Source of the DNA: JAEVLT01 sp964484065
GTDB taxonomy: Bacteria; Bacillota; Bacilli; Bacillales; Cytobacillaceae
Assembly (NCBI GenBank): GCA_964484065.1
Contig: CAZAEW010000013.1
Location: 1 to 64,000, forward strand
DNA length: 64,000 nucleotides
Direction of reading: 5' to 3'
Shown here: positions 26,763-35,789 of the stretch, piece by piece
Layout of the letters: the number at the start of each line of letters is the position of its first letter
How positions within the stretch are numbered: the stretch's first letter is position 1
Program-made: the position numbers and the translations under genes
The notes under the pieces: generated by a model
The model's database searches: none
Told to the model about the DNA's origin: nothing
The model's input: the letters and a program-made list of their open reading frames with translations, nothing else

Positions 26763-27794
26763 ATGAAGGCAAGAGTAGCAATAAACGGTTTTGGAAGAAT
26801 CGGGAGAATGGTTTTCAGAAAGGCTATTACCGAAGATCAGCTTGATGTAGTAGCAATTAATGCGAGCTATCCGGCTGAAACATTAGCTCATTTAATAAAA
26901 TATGATACTGTTCATGGACCATTTCATGGGGAAGTTATTGCTTTGGAAAATGAACTTGTTGTAAATGGAAAAAAGGTGAAATTGCTCAGCAATCGTAACC
27001 CTGAAGAATTACCTTGGAGAGAAATGAAAATTGATATAGTAATAGAAGCAACTGGTAAATTTAATGCCCGTGAAAAAGCGGCTTTACATCTTGAAGCTGG
27101 AGCAAAAAAGGTAATCTTAACTGCGCCAGGTAAAAACGAAGATGTAACAATCGTTATGGGTGTAAATGATGATATGCTTAACGTGGATGTTCATAAAGTG
27201 ATTTCAAATGCATCTTGTACAACAAACTGTCTTGCACCTGTAGCAAAAGTATTAGAAGAAAAGTTTGGCATTGAGAATGGATTAATGACTACCATTCACG
27301 CTTACACAAACGATCAAAAGAATATTGATAATCCGCATAAAGATCTGCGGAGGGCTCGTGCATGCGCTCAATCCATTATCCCAACGACGACCGGTGCTGC
27401 AAAAGCATTAGCGCTTGTTCTGCCTCAATTGAAAGGGAAAATTCATGGAATGGCATTGCGTGTGCCTACACCAAACGTTTCGCTAGTCGATTTAGTGGTT
27501 GACCTTAAAAAAGATGTTACTGTCGATGAAGTTAACAGCGCTTTCAAAGAAGCTGCTGAAGGACCTTTAAAAGGCATCCTTGGATTTACAATGGAACCGC
27601 TTGTTTCCGTTGATTTTAATTCAAATGATCATTCTGCTGTGATCGATGGATTATCAACACTGGTTATGGGAACAAATAAAGTTAAAGTCCTTGCCTGGTA
27701 CGATAATGAATGGGGATACTCAAGCCGTGTTGTTGACCTTGTCAAGTATGTTGCACAGGAAATGGAAAAACATGCTCGTGTTAAAGTAGGATAA
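26763..27794 (+). CDS. gapB: Gluconeogenic glyceraldehyde-3-phosphate dehydrogenase GapB
   Basis: A 343-residue GAPDH. Rossmann GFGRIGR, catalytic C152 in SNASCTTNC, and WYDNEWGYS are present. After beta-2 it reads NASYPAETL instead of the NDL of NAD-specific enzymes, lacking the acidic residue that selects against NADP, which fits the NADP-dependent gluconeogenic role of GapB. It stands alone, not in a gapA-pgk-type operon, and is preceded by CcpN-like operators. GGAAGGGG precedes the ATG. Confidence 0.94.
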   Translation: MKARVAINGFGRIGRMVFRKAITEDQLDVVAINASYPAETLAHLIKYDTVHGPFHGEVIALENELVVNGKKVKLLSNRNPEELPWREMKIDIVIEATGKFNAREKAALHLEAGAKKVILTAPGKNEDVTIVMGVNDDMLNVDVHKVISNASCTTNCLAPVAKVLEEKFGIENGLMTTIHAYTNDQKNIDNPHKDLRRARACAQSIIPTTTGAAKALALVLPQLKGKIHGMALRVPTPNVSLVDLVVDLKKDVTVDEVNSAFKEAAEGPLKGILGFTMEPLVSVDFNSNDHSAVIDGLSTLVMGTNKVKVLAWYDNEWGYSSRVVDLVKYVAQEMEKHARVKVG

Positions 27795-27807
27795 AGTAAG
27801 AGTCTAA

Positions 27808-27838
27808 AATTGCTGCCATATCGGCAGCAATTTTTTTT
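27808..27838 (+). terminator. Terminator of gapB
   Basis: ATTGCTGCC pairs with GGCAGCAAT, followed by T8. Confidence 0.9.
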
Positions 27839-27950
27839 GCGCCTTTTCCTGTTTCTTCAGACAGTGTGTAATTTTACACTCCTTTTTTATTTTTTTACGA
27901 ACTGTTTACACTATGGGGTAGACAGCAGTAAAAAATATTGGAGGAAAGCG

Positions 27951-28346
27951 ATGGCAATCACCGATCTCTTCTTACGTTATAAAAAAGAAATTGAAACCTC
28001 AAGTGACCAAAGGGATGAGCAATTAAAAACACATTATTACAATGGAGATTTCAATCAGGTTTTTCATTCCGTCGAACAGATTATCCGCCAAGATGCGGAC
28101 TGCCGGATCACCACCCTTTCAAAAGAGCACGGAGAAATTAATGCTGAATTATCAAACCCATTTCCATGCTGCATGACTGTCACTGTCATTTCAGAGGAAC
28201 CTTCCGTGACAGCGGTTGATTTTTCATTGGCCTGTGAAAAGCAAACCTTGACGGGAACGTATCCTGAATTGAAAAAAAGAGTCGTTTCTTTTTATGAACG
28301 GGTAGATAATCAGCATAACTCTCCTGGCACAAATGAAATTTCATGA
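27951..28346 (+). CDS. Unrecognised cytosolic protein in the speD position
   Basis: A 131-residue soluble, acidic protein with no signal or membrane segment. An N-terminal helical half (about 1-50) is followed by alternating strands with a paired cysteine PFPCCMTVTVI. I do not recognise the family. The ATG at 27951 is preceded by GGAGGAAAGCG, a strong site. It is flanked by the gapB terminator and nrdR. In B. subtilis this slot is held by speD, which is absent here. A gene for metabolism or nrd control cannot be claimed from position alone. Confidence 0.75.
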   Translation: MAITDLFLRYKKEIETSSDQRDEQLKTHYYNGDFNQVFHSVEQIIRQDADCRITTLSKEHGEINAELSNPFPCCMTVTVISEEPSVTAVDFSLACEKQTLTGTYPELKKRVVSFYERVDNQHNSPGTNEIS

Positions 28347-28440
28347 ACAGTTGTACTTGTTTTACCGTTGTCTTTTTAATAATATTAATTTAAGAAAGTT
28401 TTTTTCGTTATGGGGACAATAGATTTGGAGTTGATTTTTG

Positions 28441-28902
28441 ATGAAATGCCCTTCATGTCAAAATTATGGTACAAGAGTGCTTGATTCCCGGCCTGTTGAC
28501 GAGGGGCGGGCTACACGGAGAAGACGGGAATGTGAGGAATGCGGCTACCGTTTTACCACTTTTGAAAAAATTGAAGACATCCCGCTGATTGTTGTCAAAA
28601 AAGATGGCACCCGCGAGGAATTCAGCCGCGATAAAATTTTGCGCGGCTTAATAAAGGCTTGTGAGAAGCGGCCTGTTGCCCTTAAAGATCTTGAGGATAT
28701 CACGCACGGAGTGGAGAAGGGTATTCGCAGTCAGGGAATTTCGGAAATTAAAAGTGACGAAGTCGGCGAAATGGTCATGGACAGACTTGCGAAAGTGGAT
28801 GAAGTCGCCTATGTCAGATTCGCATCCGTTTATCGTCAGTTTAAAGATATCAATGTTTTTATTGAAGAATTAAAAGAACTAATGAAGAAAGAGAAACCGT
28901 AG
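28441..28902 (+). CDS. nrdR: Transcriptional repressor NrdR
   Basis: A 153-residue repressor of ribonucleotide reductase genes. It has an N-terminal zinc ribbon (C3, C6, C31, C34) with RRRRECEECGYRF, then an ATP-cone (about 46-136) starting VVKKDGTREEFSRDKI, which senses ATP/dATP. The ATG at 28441 is preceded by GGAG at 10 bp. It is followed by a hairpin that begins at the stop codon, then dnaB, as in B. subtilis. Confidence 0.95.
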   Translation: MKCPSCQNYGTRVLDSRPVDEGRATRRRRECEECGYRFTTFEKIEDIPLIVVKKDGTREEFSRDKILRGLIKACEKRPVALKDLEDITHGVEKGIRSQGISEIKSDEVGEMVMDRLAKVDEVAYVRFASVYRQFKDINVFIEELKELMKKEKP

Positions 28903-28933
28903 GGAGCTAAAAAAACTTTTGGCTCCCTATTTC
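28900..28933 (+). terminator. Stem-loop at the nrdR stop codon
   Basis: TAGGGAGC, including the nrdR stop, pairs with GCTCCCTA across 14 nt, followed by TTTCTT. The T-tract is short, so readthrough into dnaB is likely. Confidence 0.6.
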
Positions 28934-28952
28934 TTGAGAGAGGTTGAAAGCG

Positions 28953-30332
28953 ATGGGCAAGCATTGGCAGGAACTTGTACCAATTGACCAATTTATCGTT
29001 GCCGCTGATGGGCTGCTGCATGAGTATGACCGAAAGGTGCTGACTTTTTTATATCAGCCGCTGATCGGATCCGCCTGCTTCAGCTTATATATGACCCTAT
29101 GGGCAGAGTCGGAAAATAAACTATTGCAAGAGCACAGTACGCATCACTTATTAATGAATTTATTGGGAATGAATTTGGATGCCATCTACGAAGCACGGCT
29201 AAAGCTTGAAGGTATTGGGCTTCTGAAAACATATGTAAAAACAGATGAACAAAAACGTTCGTTTATTTATGAATTACGGCCCCCATTAACTCCGGAAGAA
29301 TTTTTTAAAGACGGAATGCTAAACGTTTATTTATTTCAAACGATTGGGAAAAACCACTTTTCCCGTCTTAAAAGGTTCTTTAGTGTTCAGGTCACTCCAA
29401 AAGACGAATTTTTGGAAGTGACAAAATCATTCCAGGATGTTTTTGAATCGGCCGTTCCCGGCAATCTTCAAAACCAGCAGGTTACGCGGCCTGACACGAT
29501 GCATCAGTTTATTGGCCGAAATGAAGTCAAACCGATTCAAATCGATTCATCCGTGTTTGACTTTGAATTATTAATGGCAGGATTAAATGAATCACTGATT
29601 CCTAAAAAGGCAATAAACCAGAAAGTAAAAGATGCGATCAGCAATTTGGCTTTTCTATATGACATTGATTCCATCCAAATGAAGAAATTCTTACTGGATG
29701 CATTCAATCCAAGCGATGATGAAATTGATATTGATGAGCTGAGGAAAGCAGCCCGCAATTGGTACCAATTTGTCAATTATGATGAGCTTCCAAGTCTGAT
29801 TGAACGGACACAGCCGCTCAGGTATCAAGTTCAGTTGGATGAACCAAAGACGCCGGAGGAAAAATTAATCCGCTATTTTGAAACGACCTCTCCGTTAAAG
29901 GTGTTAACGGACCGCTCTAATGGCGGGGAGCCTGCTGCTTCCGATCTGCAAGTGCTCGAAGGTCTGATGATTAATCAAAATCTTCCCCCCGGTGTCGTGA
30001 ATGTTTTAATTGATTTTGTTCTTCTGAAAACGGATATGAAGCTGACAAAAAACTATGTGGAAAAAATCGGCAGCCAATGGGCAAGAAAGAAAGTAAAGAC
30101 GGTTAAAGAAGCGATGGCTCTTGCCAAGCATGAACATGAATCCAACATGGCTTCTGCGGGAGCTAAAAATAAGCAGCGGTCCGCAAAATCAAAACCAGTT
30201 CGGACGGAATCTCTTCCGGAATGGTTTGATGAAGATCAGCAGCAAACAAAAATCCCTCAAGCTGACAGTACAATTGATCTTGAAGCAAAAAAGCGGGAGA
30301 TAGAAGAAAAGCTTAAAGCTTTTCGTAAATAA
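28953..30332 (+). CDS. dnaB: Replication initiation and membrane attachment protein DnaB
   Basis: A 459-residue Firmicutes DnaB, not the replicative helicase. It works with DnaD and DnaI to load helicase at oriC and in restart. The N-terminal winged-helix region (about 1-120) holds FLYQPLIGSACFSLYM, and two DDBH2-type segments follow, one near 290-400 with VLEGLMINQNLPPGVVNVL. The C-terminal tail is charged and low complexity. The ATG at 28953 lies nine bases after GAGAGAGG. It is cotranscribed with dnaI 12 bp downstream. Confidence 0.92.
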   Translation: MGKHWQELVPIDQFIVAADGLLHEYDRKVLTFLYQPLIGSACFSLYMTLWAESENKLLQEHSTHHLLMNLLGMNLDAIYEARLKLEGIGLLKTYVKTDEQKRSFIYELRPPLTPEEFFKDGMLNVYLFQTIGKNHFSRLKRFFSVQVTPKDEFLEVTKSFQDVFESAVPGNLQNQQVTRPDTMHQFIGRNEVKPIQIDSSVFDFELLMAGLNESLIPKKAINQKVKDAISNLAFLYDIDSIQMKKFLLDAFNPSDDEIDIDELRKAARNWYQFVNYDELPSLIERTQPLRYQVQLDEPKTPEEKLIRYFETTSPLKVLTDRSNGGEPAASDLQVLEGLMINQNLPPGVVNVLIDFVLLKTDMKLTKNYVEKIGSQWARKKVKTVKEAMALAKHEHESNMASAGAKNKQRSAKSKPVRTESLPEWFDEDQQQTKIPQADSTIDLEAKKREIEEKLKAFRK

Positions 30333-30344
30333 GAAGGTGGCAGG

Positions 30345-31274
30345 ATGGAAAAGATCAATGAAACATTGAAGCGGCTGGCATCGAATGACAAATTTCAGCA
30401 GCGCTATCAGCAAATCAAAAGGCAGGTATTGCAGCATCCAGATGTACAAGCTTTTTTAGCTGACCATCAGAACCTGGTGAATCAAGAAATGCTTGAAAAA
30501 AGCATTATTAAACTATTTGAATACATTAATCAAAGTAAGGATTGTGACCTTTGTCCGAGCTTAGAAAGCTGCGCCAATCTCATGAAAGGGTATCACCCTA
30601 AATTGGTGTTAACCAACAATTCAATTGACATCCTTTATGAACCTTGCCCGAAAAAGATTATCGAAGATGAAAAACGAAAAAACGAACGTTTAATCAAAAG
30701 TTTATATGTTCCAAGGGATATCTTGAATGCTACTTTTGATGATTTGGAGCAGGACATAGGACGAGTCAATGCCGTCAATAAAGCCGCATCTTTTTTATTG
30801 AACTTTGACGAAGGAAAGAAACAAAAGGGCTTATATTTTTATGGAAAATTTGGCGTAGGAAAATCTTACCTGCTTGGCGCCATTGCAAATGAATTGGCAA
30901 AAAAGCGAGTCTCTTCCATGATCGTGTATGTTCCTGAATTATTTAGAGAATTAAAAAATTCGATCGGCGACTCCACACTCAATGATAAAATCGAGGCGCT
31001 TAAAAAAGAAACGATTCTGATGCTTGATGACATTGGTGCCGAAGCTGTTTCGAGCTGGACAAGAGATGAAATACTCGGACCAATTCTCCAATTCCGGATG
31101 CTCGAAAATTTGCCGACCTTTTTTACATCAAACTTTAACCTTCAAGAATTAGAGCACCATCTTGCTTACACACAGCGGGGCGAGGAGGAAAAAGTGAAAG
31201 CTCGGAGAATTATGGAACGGATTAAATATTTAAGTGAACCAGTTGAAGTGGATGGACCTAACCGTCGCATGTAA
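30345..31274 (+). CDS. dnaI: Helicase loader DnaI
   Basis: A 309-residue AAA+ loader of the replicative helicase. The N-terminal helicase-binding domain carries candidate zinc ligands (C67, C70, C76, H84, C101). Walker A GKFGVGKS is at 167-174, Walker B is ILMLDDIGAE, and sensor 1 is FFTSNF. GAAGGTGG precedes the ATG. Its partner dnaB is immediately upstream. A strong terminator follows. Confidence 0.95.
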   Translation: MEKINETLKRLASNDKFQQRYQQIKRQVLQHPDVQAFLADHQNLVNQEMLEKSIIKLFEYINQSKDCDLCPSLESCANLMKGYHPKLVLTNNSIDILYEPCPKKIIEDEKRKNERLIKSLYVPRDILNATFDDLEQDIGRVNAVNKAASFLLNFDEGKKQKGLYFYGKFGVGKSYLLGAIANELAKKRVSSMIVYVPELFRELKNSIGDSTLNDKIEALKKETILMLDDIGAEAVSSWTRDEILGPILQFRMLENLPTFFTSNFNLQELEHHLAYTQRGEEEKVKARRIMERIKYLSEPVEVDGPNRRM

Positions 31275-31302
31275 ACATTGCTGCCGTTTTAGGTTCATCC
31301 TT

Positions 31303-31332
31303 AAAAAAGCCGCCGAATCAGGCGGTTTTTTT
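31303..31332 (+). terminator. Terminator of dnaB-dnaI
   Basis: AAAAAGCCGCC pairs with GGCGGTTTTTTT across GAATCA. Confidence 0.9.
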
Positions 31333-31412
31333 CATGGCCGTCAGCCGTGTTTGCTTCTATTTTGGCCAAGTTCCCCATATACATTATTACAGAGTAATAA
31401 GGGGGGATTTGG

Positions 31413-32288
31413 TTGGCAGAAATCATCTTCCAGTGCAGGGATGATGCAGAAAAATGCCATCATCATTTGCTGAACCGTTTCAAGATGAATCATGAAAAAA
31501 TTCTTCTTGTTGAAGAACAACATATTGTCAAGCTAATCTCAGATAAATGGGTCGGAGATTTTTTAGAAGATATGAAGGATGCTTTTTATGAATTTATTAC
31601 AAAGGTAAAGCGTGAGGATTGGTTTAAACAAATTTTAATTGAAAATTATTTTTTCCACGAGCCTGAGGAACAAAATCATATTATCAATATTATTTACTCC
31701 ATTCTTGAAGGTGAACGGAAGGATCTAACCGTTTTTTTGAAAAAACCAAATGAAGAGTGGAAAATCAAAGAGGCCATTGAACAAATTTTTTTAGACCATT
31801 TATCCTTTTCATTTGATTCTTTTTTTAAATTTCGGCTTCGTTCGTATCTTTTCGAGCTTGAAGGCTATGTAAAGATCGCTATTGATGAATATAAAATGGA
31901 ACAGGAATATCAGATGTTTGTTCATACACTGCGTGAATTTTTATTTGAACGTGACCCGAAAATGGACGTTCTCCATTTATTGCTTGATGACGAAATCACT
32001 TTTTATAATGAAGGATTGGAGGAAATAAGAAGAGGAGAGCTTTCGAAAATGATTGATCGAAAACTCCTGGTAAATCATCCAGTTTATGTTGATTCAGCTT
32101 CGATTGCCCCATTATTGTCGATCGCTCCGACAACCATTTTTCTATATACAAAAAACCCTGATGATGCGCTTGTCAGAACCATCAAAAATATTTTTGAGGA
32201 AAGAGTCTCGATTATGCCCTATCATGTCATTCATGAAACGATCGAATGGGCAAAATGGGGGGGAAGTACGGGTGAAAGCAGTCCGTAA
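31413..32288 (+). CDS. ytxC: Sporulation protein YtxC
   Basis: A 291-residue mostly helical protein of the YtxC family found in spore formers; molecular role unknown to me. It is charged and soluble, with a central stretch FLFERDPKMDVLHLLLDDEI typical of the family. The TTG start at 31413 follows AGGGGGGA with 5 bp spacing. Position between dnaI and thrS matches B. subtilis. The C-terminal half contains a Rossmann-like strand-rich segment (TTIFLYTKNPDD). Confidence 0.85.
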   Translation: MAEIIFQCRDDAEKCHHHLLNRFKMNHEKILLVEEQHIVKLISDKWVGDFLEDMKDAFYEFITKVKREDWFKQILIENYFFHEPEEQNHIINIIYSILEGERKDLTVFLKKPNEEWKIKEAIEQIFLDHLSFSFDSFFKFRLRSYLFELEGYVKIAIDEYKMEQEYQMFVHTLREFLFERDPKMDVLHLLLDDEITFYNEGLEEIRRGELSKMIDRKLLVNHPVYVDSASIAPLLSIAPTTIFLYTKNPDDALVRTIKNIFEERVSIMPYHVIHETIEWAKWGGSTGESSP

Positions 32289-32326
32289 ACGGAAAATCCA
32301 CACATCGTTTTACAGGTAATCGTCCC

Positions 32327-32355
32327 TTGATTTTTAGAACTATTATTATTATAAT
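32327..32355 (+). promoter_or_regulatory. SigA-type promoter of thrS
   Basis: TTGATT (32327-32332) and consensus TATAAT (32350-32355) are separated by exactly 17 bp. It drives the T-box leader. Confidence 0.75.
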
Positions 32356-32361
32356 AACGTA

Positions 32362-32665
32362 CATAGCAATCGGAGTTTATACTGCTTCGATACAATACCT
32401 GTAAAAGTAATGATAAGGATAACAGTATTCGTTTACGGTTTTTAGAGAGGGAAGCCGCCGGCTGCAAGCTTCCTAACACGAATTGAATGCTTACCACCTT
32501 TAAACTTTAGCTGTGAACGCTTCAATAGAAGCAAGTAATGGCTGACGGAAGCCGCCGTTACTGGTCCAAAGTCATGTTGATCTCTTTTGTGGATTAACTG
32601 AAAAATTTGGGTGGAACCACGTGTAACCAACTCGTCCCTATTTATAGGACGGGTTTTTTTATTGC
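32362..32665 (+). ncRNA. T-box riboswitch leader of thrS (tRNA-Thr)
   Basis: About 300 nt between promoter and thrS. The conserved T-box GGGTGGAACCACG lies at 32609-32621; its TGGA bulge would pair with a tRNA ending TCCA. A terminator at 32628-32660 (CTCGTCC/GGACGGG then T7) follows immediately, and the T-box can pair alternatively with its 5' arm. A candidate ACC specifier occurs near 32493, not proven. Uncharged tRNA-Thr should permit readthrough. Confidence 0.9.
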
Positions 32666-32689
32666 CATAAAATAAAGGAGGAAAAAACA

Positions 32690-34624
32690 ATGTCAGATGT
32701 TGTTAAGTTAACGTTTCCGGATGGAGCGGTCAAGGAGTTTGCATTCGGAACAACGACTGAAGATGTTGCCGGATCCATCAGTCCCGGCCTTAAGAAAAAA
32801 GCCATTGCCGGCAAATGGAACGGCCAGATGCTTGACTTGCGCCGCCCGATTCCCGGGGAAGGCTCATTAGAAATTATTACACCTGATTCCAGCGAGGCAT
32901 TAGAGGTGCTGCGCCACAGCACGGCACACCTTATGGCTCAGGCTGTGAAAAGACTTTATCCGGGTGTGAAACTTGGTGTCGGTCCTGTTATTGAAAATGG
33001 TTTTTATTATGATCTGGACCTTGAAGAGTCTTTATCACCGGAAGACCTTCCAAAAATCGAAAAAGAAATGGCGAAAATAGTCAATGAAAACATCGAGGTT
33101 GTCCGCAAAGAGGTAAGCCGGAACGAAGCAGTCCAGCTTTATAAAGAAATCGGCGATGAGTACAAGCTCGAACTGATTGAAGCGATCCCGGAAGATGAAA
33201 CGGTTACCATCTACGAGCAGGGAGATTTCTTTGATCTTTGCCGCGGTGTTCATGTACCGTCAACCGGAAAAATCAAAGAGTTTAAACTATTAAGTATTGC
33301 CGGCGCTTACTGGCGCGGAGACAGCGACAATAAAATGCTGCAGCGCATTTACGGCACAGCTTTCTTCAAAAAAGAAGATTTGGCTGAGCATCTGAGGCTT
33401 TTGGAAGAAGCAAAAGAGCGGGATCACCGCAAAATAGGCAAGGAATTAAGCTTGTTTACAACATCACAGTTAATTGGGCAGGGGCTTCCATTATGGCTGC
33501 CTAAAGGAGCAACAATCCGCCGTATTGTTGAGCGGTATATTGTTGATAAGGAAGTAAGCTTAGGTTACGACCATGTTTACACACCGATAATGGGAAGTGT
33601 AGATTTGTATAAAACATCCGGACACTGGGATCATTACCAAGAAGACATGTTCCCGGTAATGGATATGGATAATGAGCAGCTCGTGCTTCGTCCAATGAAC
33701 TGTCCGCACCACATGATGATTTACAAAAACGGTATACACAGCTACCGCGAACTTCCAATCCGGATAGCTGAACTTGGGACAATGCACCGCTATGAAATGT
33801 CCGGTGCTTTATCAGGACTCCAGCGCGTTCGCGGAATGACATTAAATGATTCTCATATCTTTGTACGTCCGGATCAAATCAAGGAAGAATTCCAGAGTGT
33901 TGTTCGTTTGATTTTGGACGTCTACAAAGACTTTAATATCACTGAATACTCTTTCCGGCTTTCTTATCGCGACCCGCAGGATAAAGAGAAGTATTTCGAT
34001 GATGATGCGATGTGGGAAAAAGCGCAAAGTATGCTGAAGAGTGCAATGGATGACCTTGGACTGGAATATTATGAAGCAGAAGGGGAAGCTGCCTTCTATG
34101 GTCCGAAGCTTGATGTTCAAGTGAGAACCGCGCTTGGAAAAGACGAAACGCTGTCGACTGTTCAATTAGATTTCTTGCTGCCGGAACGTTTTGACTTAAC
34201 GTATGTCGGTGAAGATGGCAAGCCGCATCGTCCGGTCGTCATTCACCGCGGTGTGGTTTCTACAATGGAACGATTTGTAGCCTTCTTGATTGAAGAATAC
34301 AAAGGTGCCTTCCCAACATGGCTGTCTCCGGTTCAGGTGCAGGTAATCCCTGTGTCGCCTGAAGTGCACTATGAATATGCGAAAAAAGTTCAGGAACAGC
34401 TCAAGAGAGAGGGCTTCAGGGTTGAATTGGATGGACGAAACGAGAAAATCGGCTACAAGATCCGTGAAGCACAAATGCAAAAGATTCCTTACATGCTCGT
34501 TGTCGGTGACAAGGAAGTCGACGAAAATGCAGTAAATGTTCGGAAATATGGAGAACAAAAATCAGAAACGGTTCCATTTGCTGACTTTATTGCGGCGCTT
34601 AAAGAGGAAGTTAAAAGAAGTTAG
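32690..34624 (+). CDS. thrS: Threonyl-tRNA synthetase ThrS
   Basis: A 644-residue class II synthetase. TGS domain (1-65), editing/SAD domain (about 70-240) with HSTAHLMAQA, catalytic core with RPMNCPHHMMIY and LSGLQRVRGMTLND (zinc ligands Cys and His), and an anticodon-binding domain (about 540-640) with VQVIPVS. AAAGGAGG precedes the ATG. It is preceded by a T-box leader and is monocistronic. This is the standard long form with editing capacity. Confidence 0.96.
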   Translation: MSDVVKLTFPDGAVKEFAFGTTTEDVAGSISPGLKKKAIAGKWNGQMLDLRRPIPGEGSLEIITPDSSEALEVLRHSTAHLMAQAVKRLYPGVKLGVGPVIENGFYYDLDLEESLSPEDLPKIEKEMAKIVNENIEVVRKEVSRNEAVQLYKEIGDEYKLELIEAIPEDETVTIYEQGDFFDLCRGVHVPSTGKIKEFKLLSIAGAYWRGDSDNKMLQRIYGTAFFKKEDLAEHLRLLEEAKERDHRKIGKELSLFTTSQLIGQGLPLWLPKGATIRRIVERYIVDKEVSLGYDHVYTPIMGSVDLYKTSGHWDHYQEDMFPVMDMDNEQLVLRPMNCPHHMMIYKNGIHSYRELPIRIAELGTMHRYEMSGALSGLQRVRGMTLNDSHIFVRPDQIKEEFQSVVRLILDVYKDFNITEYSFRLSYRDPQDKEKYFDDDAMWEKAQSMLKSAMDDLGLEYYEAEGEAAFYGPKLDVQVRTALGKDETLSTVQLDFLLPERFDLTYVGEDGKPHRPVVIHRGVVSTMERFVAFLIEEYKGAFPTWLSPVQVQVIPVSPEVHYEYAKKVQEQLKREGFRVELDGRNEKIGYKIREAQMQKIPYMLVVGDKEVDENAVNVRKYGEQKSETVPFADFIAALKEEVKRS

Positions 34625-34700
34625 ATTCTGGAAAATGAATATTCCTATTGAAAAGCTTCATATTGTTTGTTAAAATATTTTTTGTTGTTAAAAATGTTGT

Positions 34701-34729
34701 TTGACTAATATCTTTGACTATGATATAGT
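34701..34729 (+). promoter_or_regulatory. SigA-type promoter of infC-rpmI-rplT
   Basis: TTGACT (34701-34706) and TATAGT (34724-34729) are separated by 17 bp. Transcription would start about 275 nt upstream of infC. Confidence 0.7.
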
Positions 34730-34734
34730 TACAA

Positions 34735-35013
34735 AGGTAAAAATGAATATGTTTTTGGGAAAAGAAGAGGCACCCGCTTCTCACCTGATTGACGCGATTT
34801 ACGGCAGTTGGCAGGTTTACGTGAACGAATGACTGAAAATCATTATGATGTTTCGTAAAGTGTGGGTGAATTTTCATCCACACTTTTTTGTTTATGTATA
34901 TGCTTATTAATCTTGCCGATTCAACTGGGTGTCAAAAGCTGGTGTGCTCTTAAGGGATCATTCTCACTCTTGACCCGAATGTTGTATTCGTGATTATACC
35001 TTGGAGGTGGCTA
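34735..35013 (+). ncRNA. infC leader (L20-type autoregulatory leader)
   Basis: A 280-nt untranslated leader with paired segments around 34765-34830 and a strong intrinsic terminator at 34858-34889 (AAGTGTGG/CCACACTT then T6), well short of infC. In B. subtilis ribosomal protein L20 binds such a leader and promotes premature termination. No ORF is visible. The Rfam-type assignment is by position and architecture. Confidence 0.7.
34858..34889 (+). terminator. Leader attenuator of the infC operon
   Basis: AAGTGTGGGTGAA pairs with TTCATCCACACTT, followed by TTTT. It precedes infC by 125 bp. Confidence 0.85.
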
Positions 35014-35532
35014 ATTATTAGCAAAGATATGTTGTTAAACGAGGGCATTCGTGCTCGCGAACTGCGTTTGATTGACCAAAATGGCGAGCAGTTGGGGATC
35101 AAATCAAAAAATGAAGCATTGGAGATTGCAGGAAGAGTGAATCTTGATTTAGTTCTTGTAGCACCAAATGCAAAACCTCCAGTAGCCCGGATTATGGACT
35201 ATGGCAAATTTAAGTTTGAACAGCAGAAGAAAGAAAAAGAAGCACGAAAAAATCAAAAAATCATTACTACAAAAGAAGTTCGCCTAAGCCCAACAATTGA
35301 TGAACATGATTTTAACACAAAGCTTCGCAATGCCATTAAATTTTTGGAAAAAGGCGATAAGGTAAAAGCATCGATCCGTTTTAAAGGACGTGCGATTACC
35401 CATAAAGAGATCGGACAACGTGTGTTGGACCGTTTTGCTGATGAGTGCAAAGAAGTTGCTACGGTCGAGTCAACGCCAAAAATGGATGGCCGAAGCATGT
35501 TCTTGGTTTTAGCACCGAAAAACGACAAGTAA
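35014..35532 (+). CDS. infC: Translation initiation factor IF-3 with ATT start
   Basis: A 172-residue IF-3: N-domain with RLIDQNGEQLGI, linker rich in Lys/Glu (KKEKEARKNQK), and C-domain with LRNAIKFLEKGDKVK and FKGRAITH. No ATG/GTG/TTG is available at the right place: GGAGGTGG at 35003-35010 is followed by ATT ATT AGC AAA GAT. I assign the first ATT (6 bp after GGAGG) as start, giving MISKD as in B. subtilis; the second ATT is possible. A GTG at 34990 would put the ribosome-binding site inside the gene. Confidence 0.9.
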   Translation: MISKDMLLNEGIRARELRLIDQNGEQLGIKSKNEALEIAGRVNLDLVLVAPNAKPPVARIMDYGKFKFEQQKKEKEARKNQKIITTKEVRLSPTIDEHDFNTKLRNAIKFLEKGDKVKASIRFKGRAITHKEIGQRVLDRFADECKEVATVESTPKMDGRSMFLVLAPKNDK

Positions 35533-35549
35533 TAGGGAGGAATTCCAAA

Positions 35550-35750
35550 ATGCCAAAAATGAAAACTCACCGCGGCGCTGCAAAGCGTTTTAAGAAAACC
35601 GGTTCTGGAAAATTGAAACGTGACCATGCATATACAAGTCACTTATTTGCAAACAAATCTACAAAAGCTAAGCGGAAACTTCGCAAAGCAGCTGTTGTTT
35701 CTAAAGGTGATTTCAAACGCATTCGTCAATTGTTAGACAACATTAAGTAA
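35550..35750 (+). CDS. rpmI: 50S ribosomal protein L35
   Basis: A 66-residue, highly basic protein beginning MPKMKTHRGAAKRFKKTGSG, the L35 signature. AGGGAGG precedes the ATG. It lies between infC and rplT, the conserved order, and is probably covered by L20 autoregulation of the whole operon. Confidence 0.97.
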   Translation: MPKMKTHRGAAKRFKKTGSGKLKRDHAYTSHLFANKSTKAKRKLRKAAVVSKGDFKRIRQLLDNIK

Positions 35751-35789
35751 TCTCGAAACGGATCTCGATTTATATAGGAGGGAAATTAC

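Noticed and set aside
34990..35013. GTG start for infC
   Set aside because: It would place the GGAGGTGG ribosome-binding site inside the coding region and add residues absent from IF-3.
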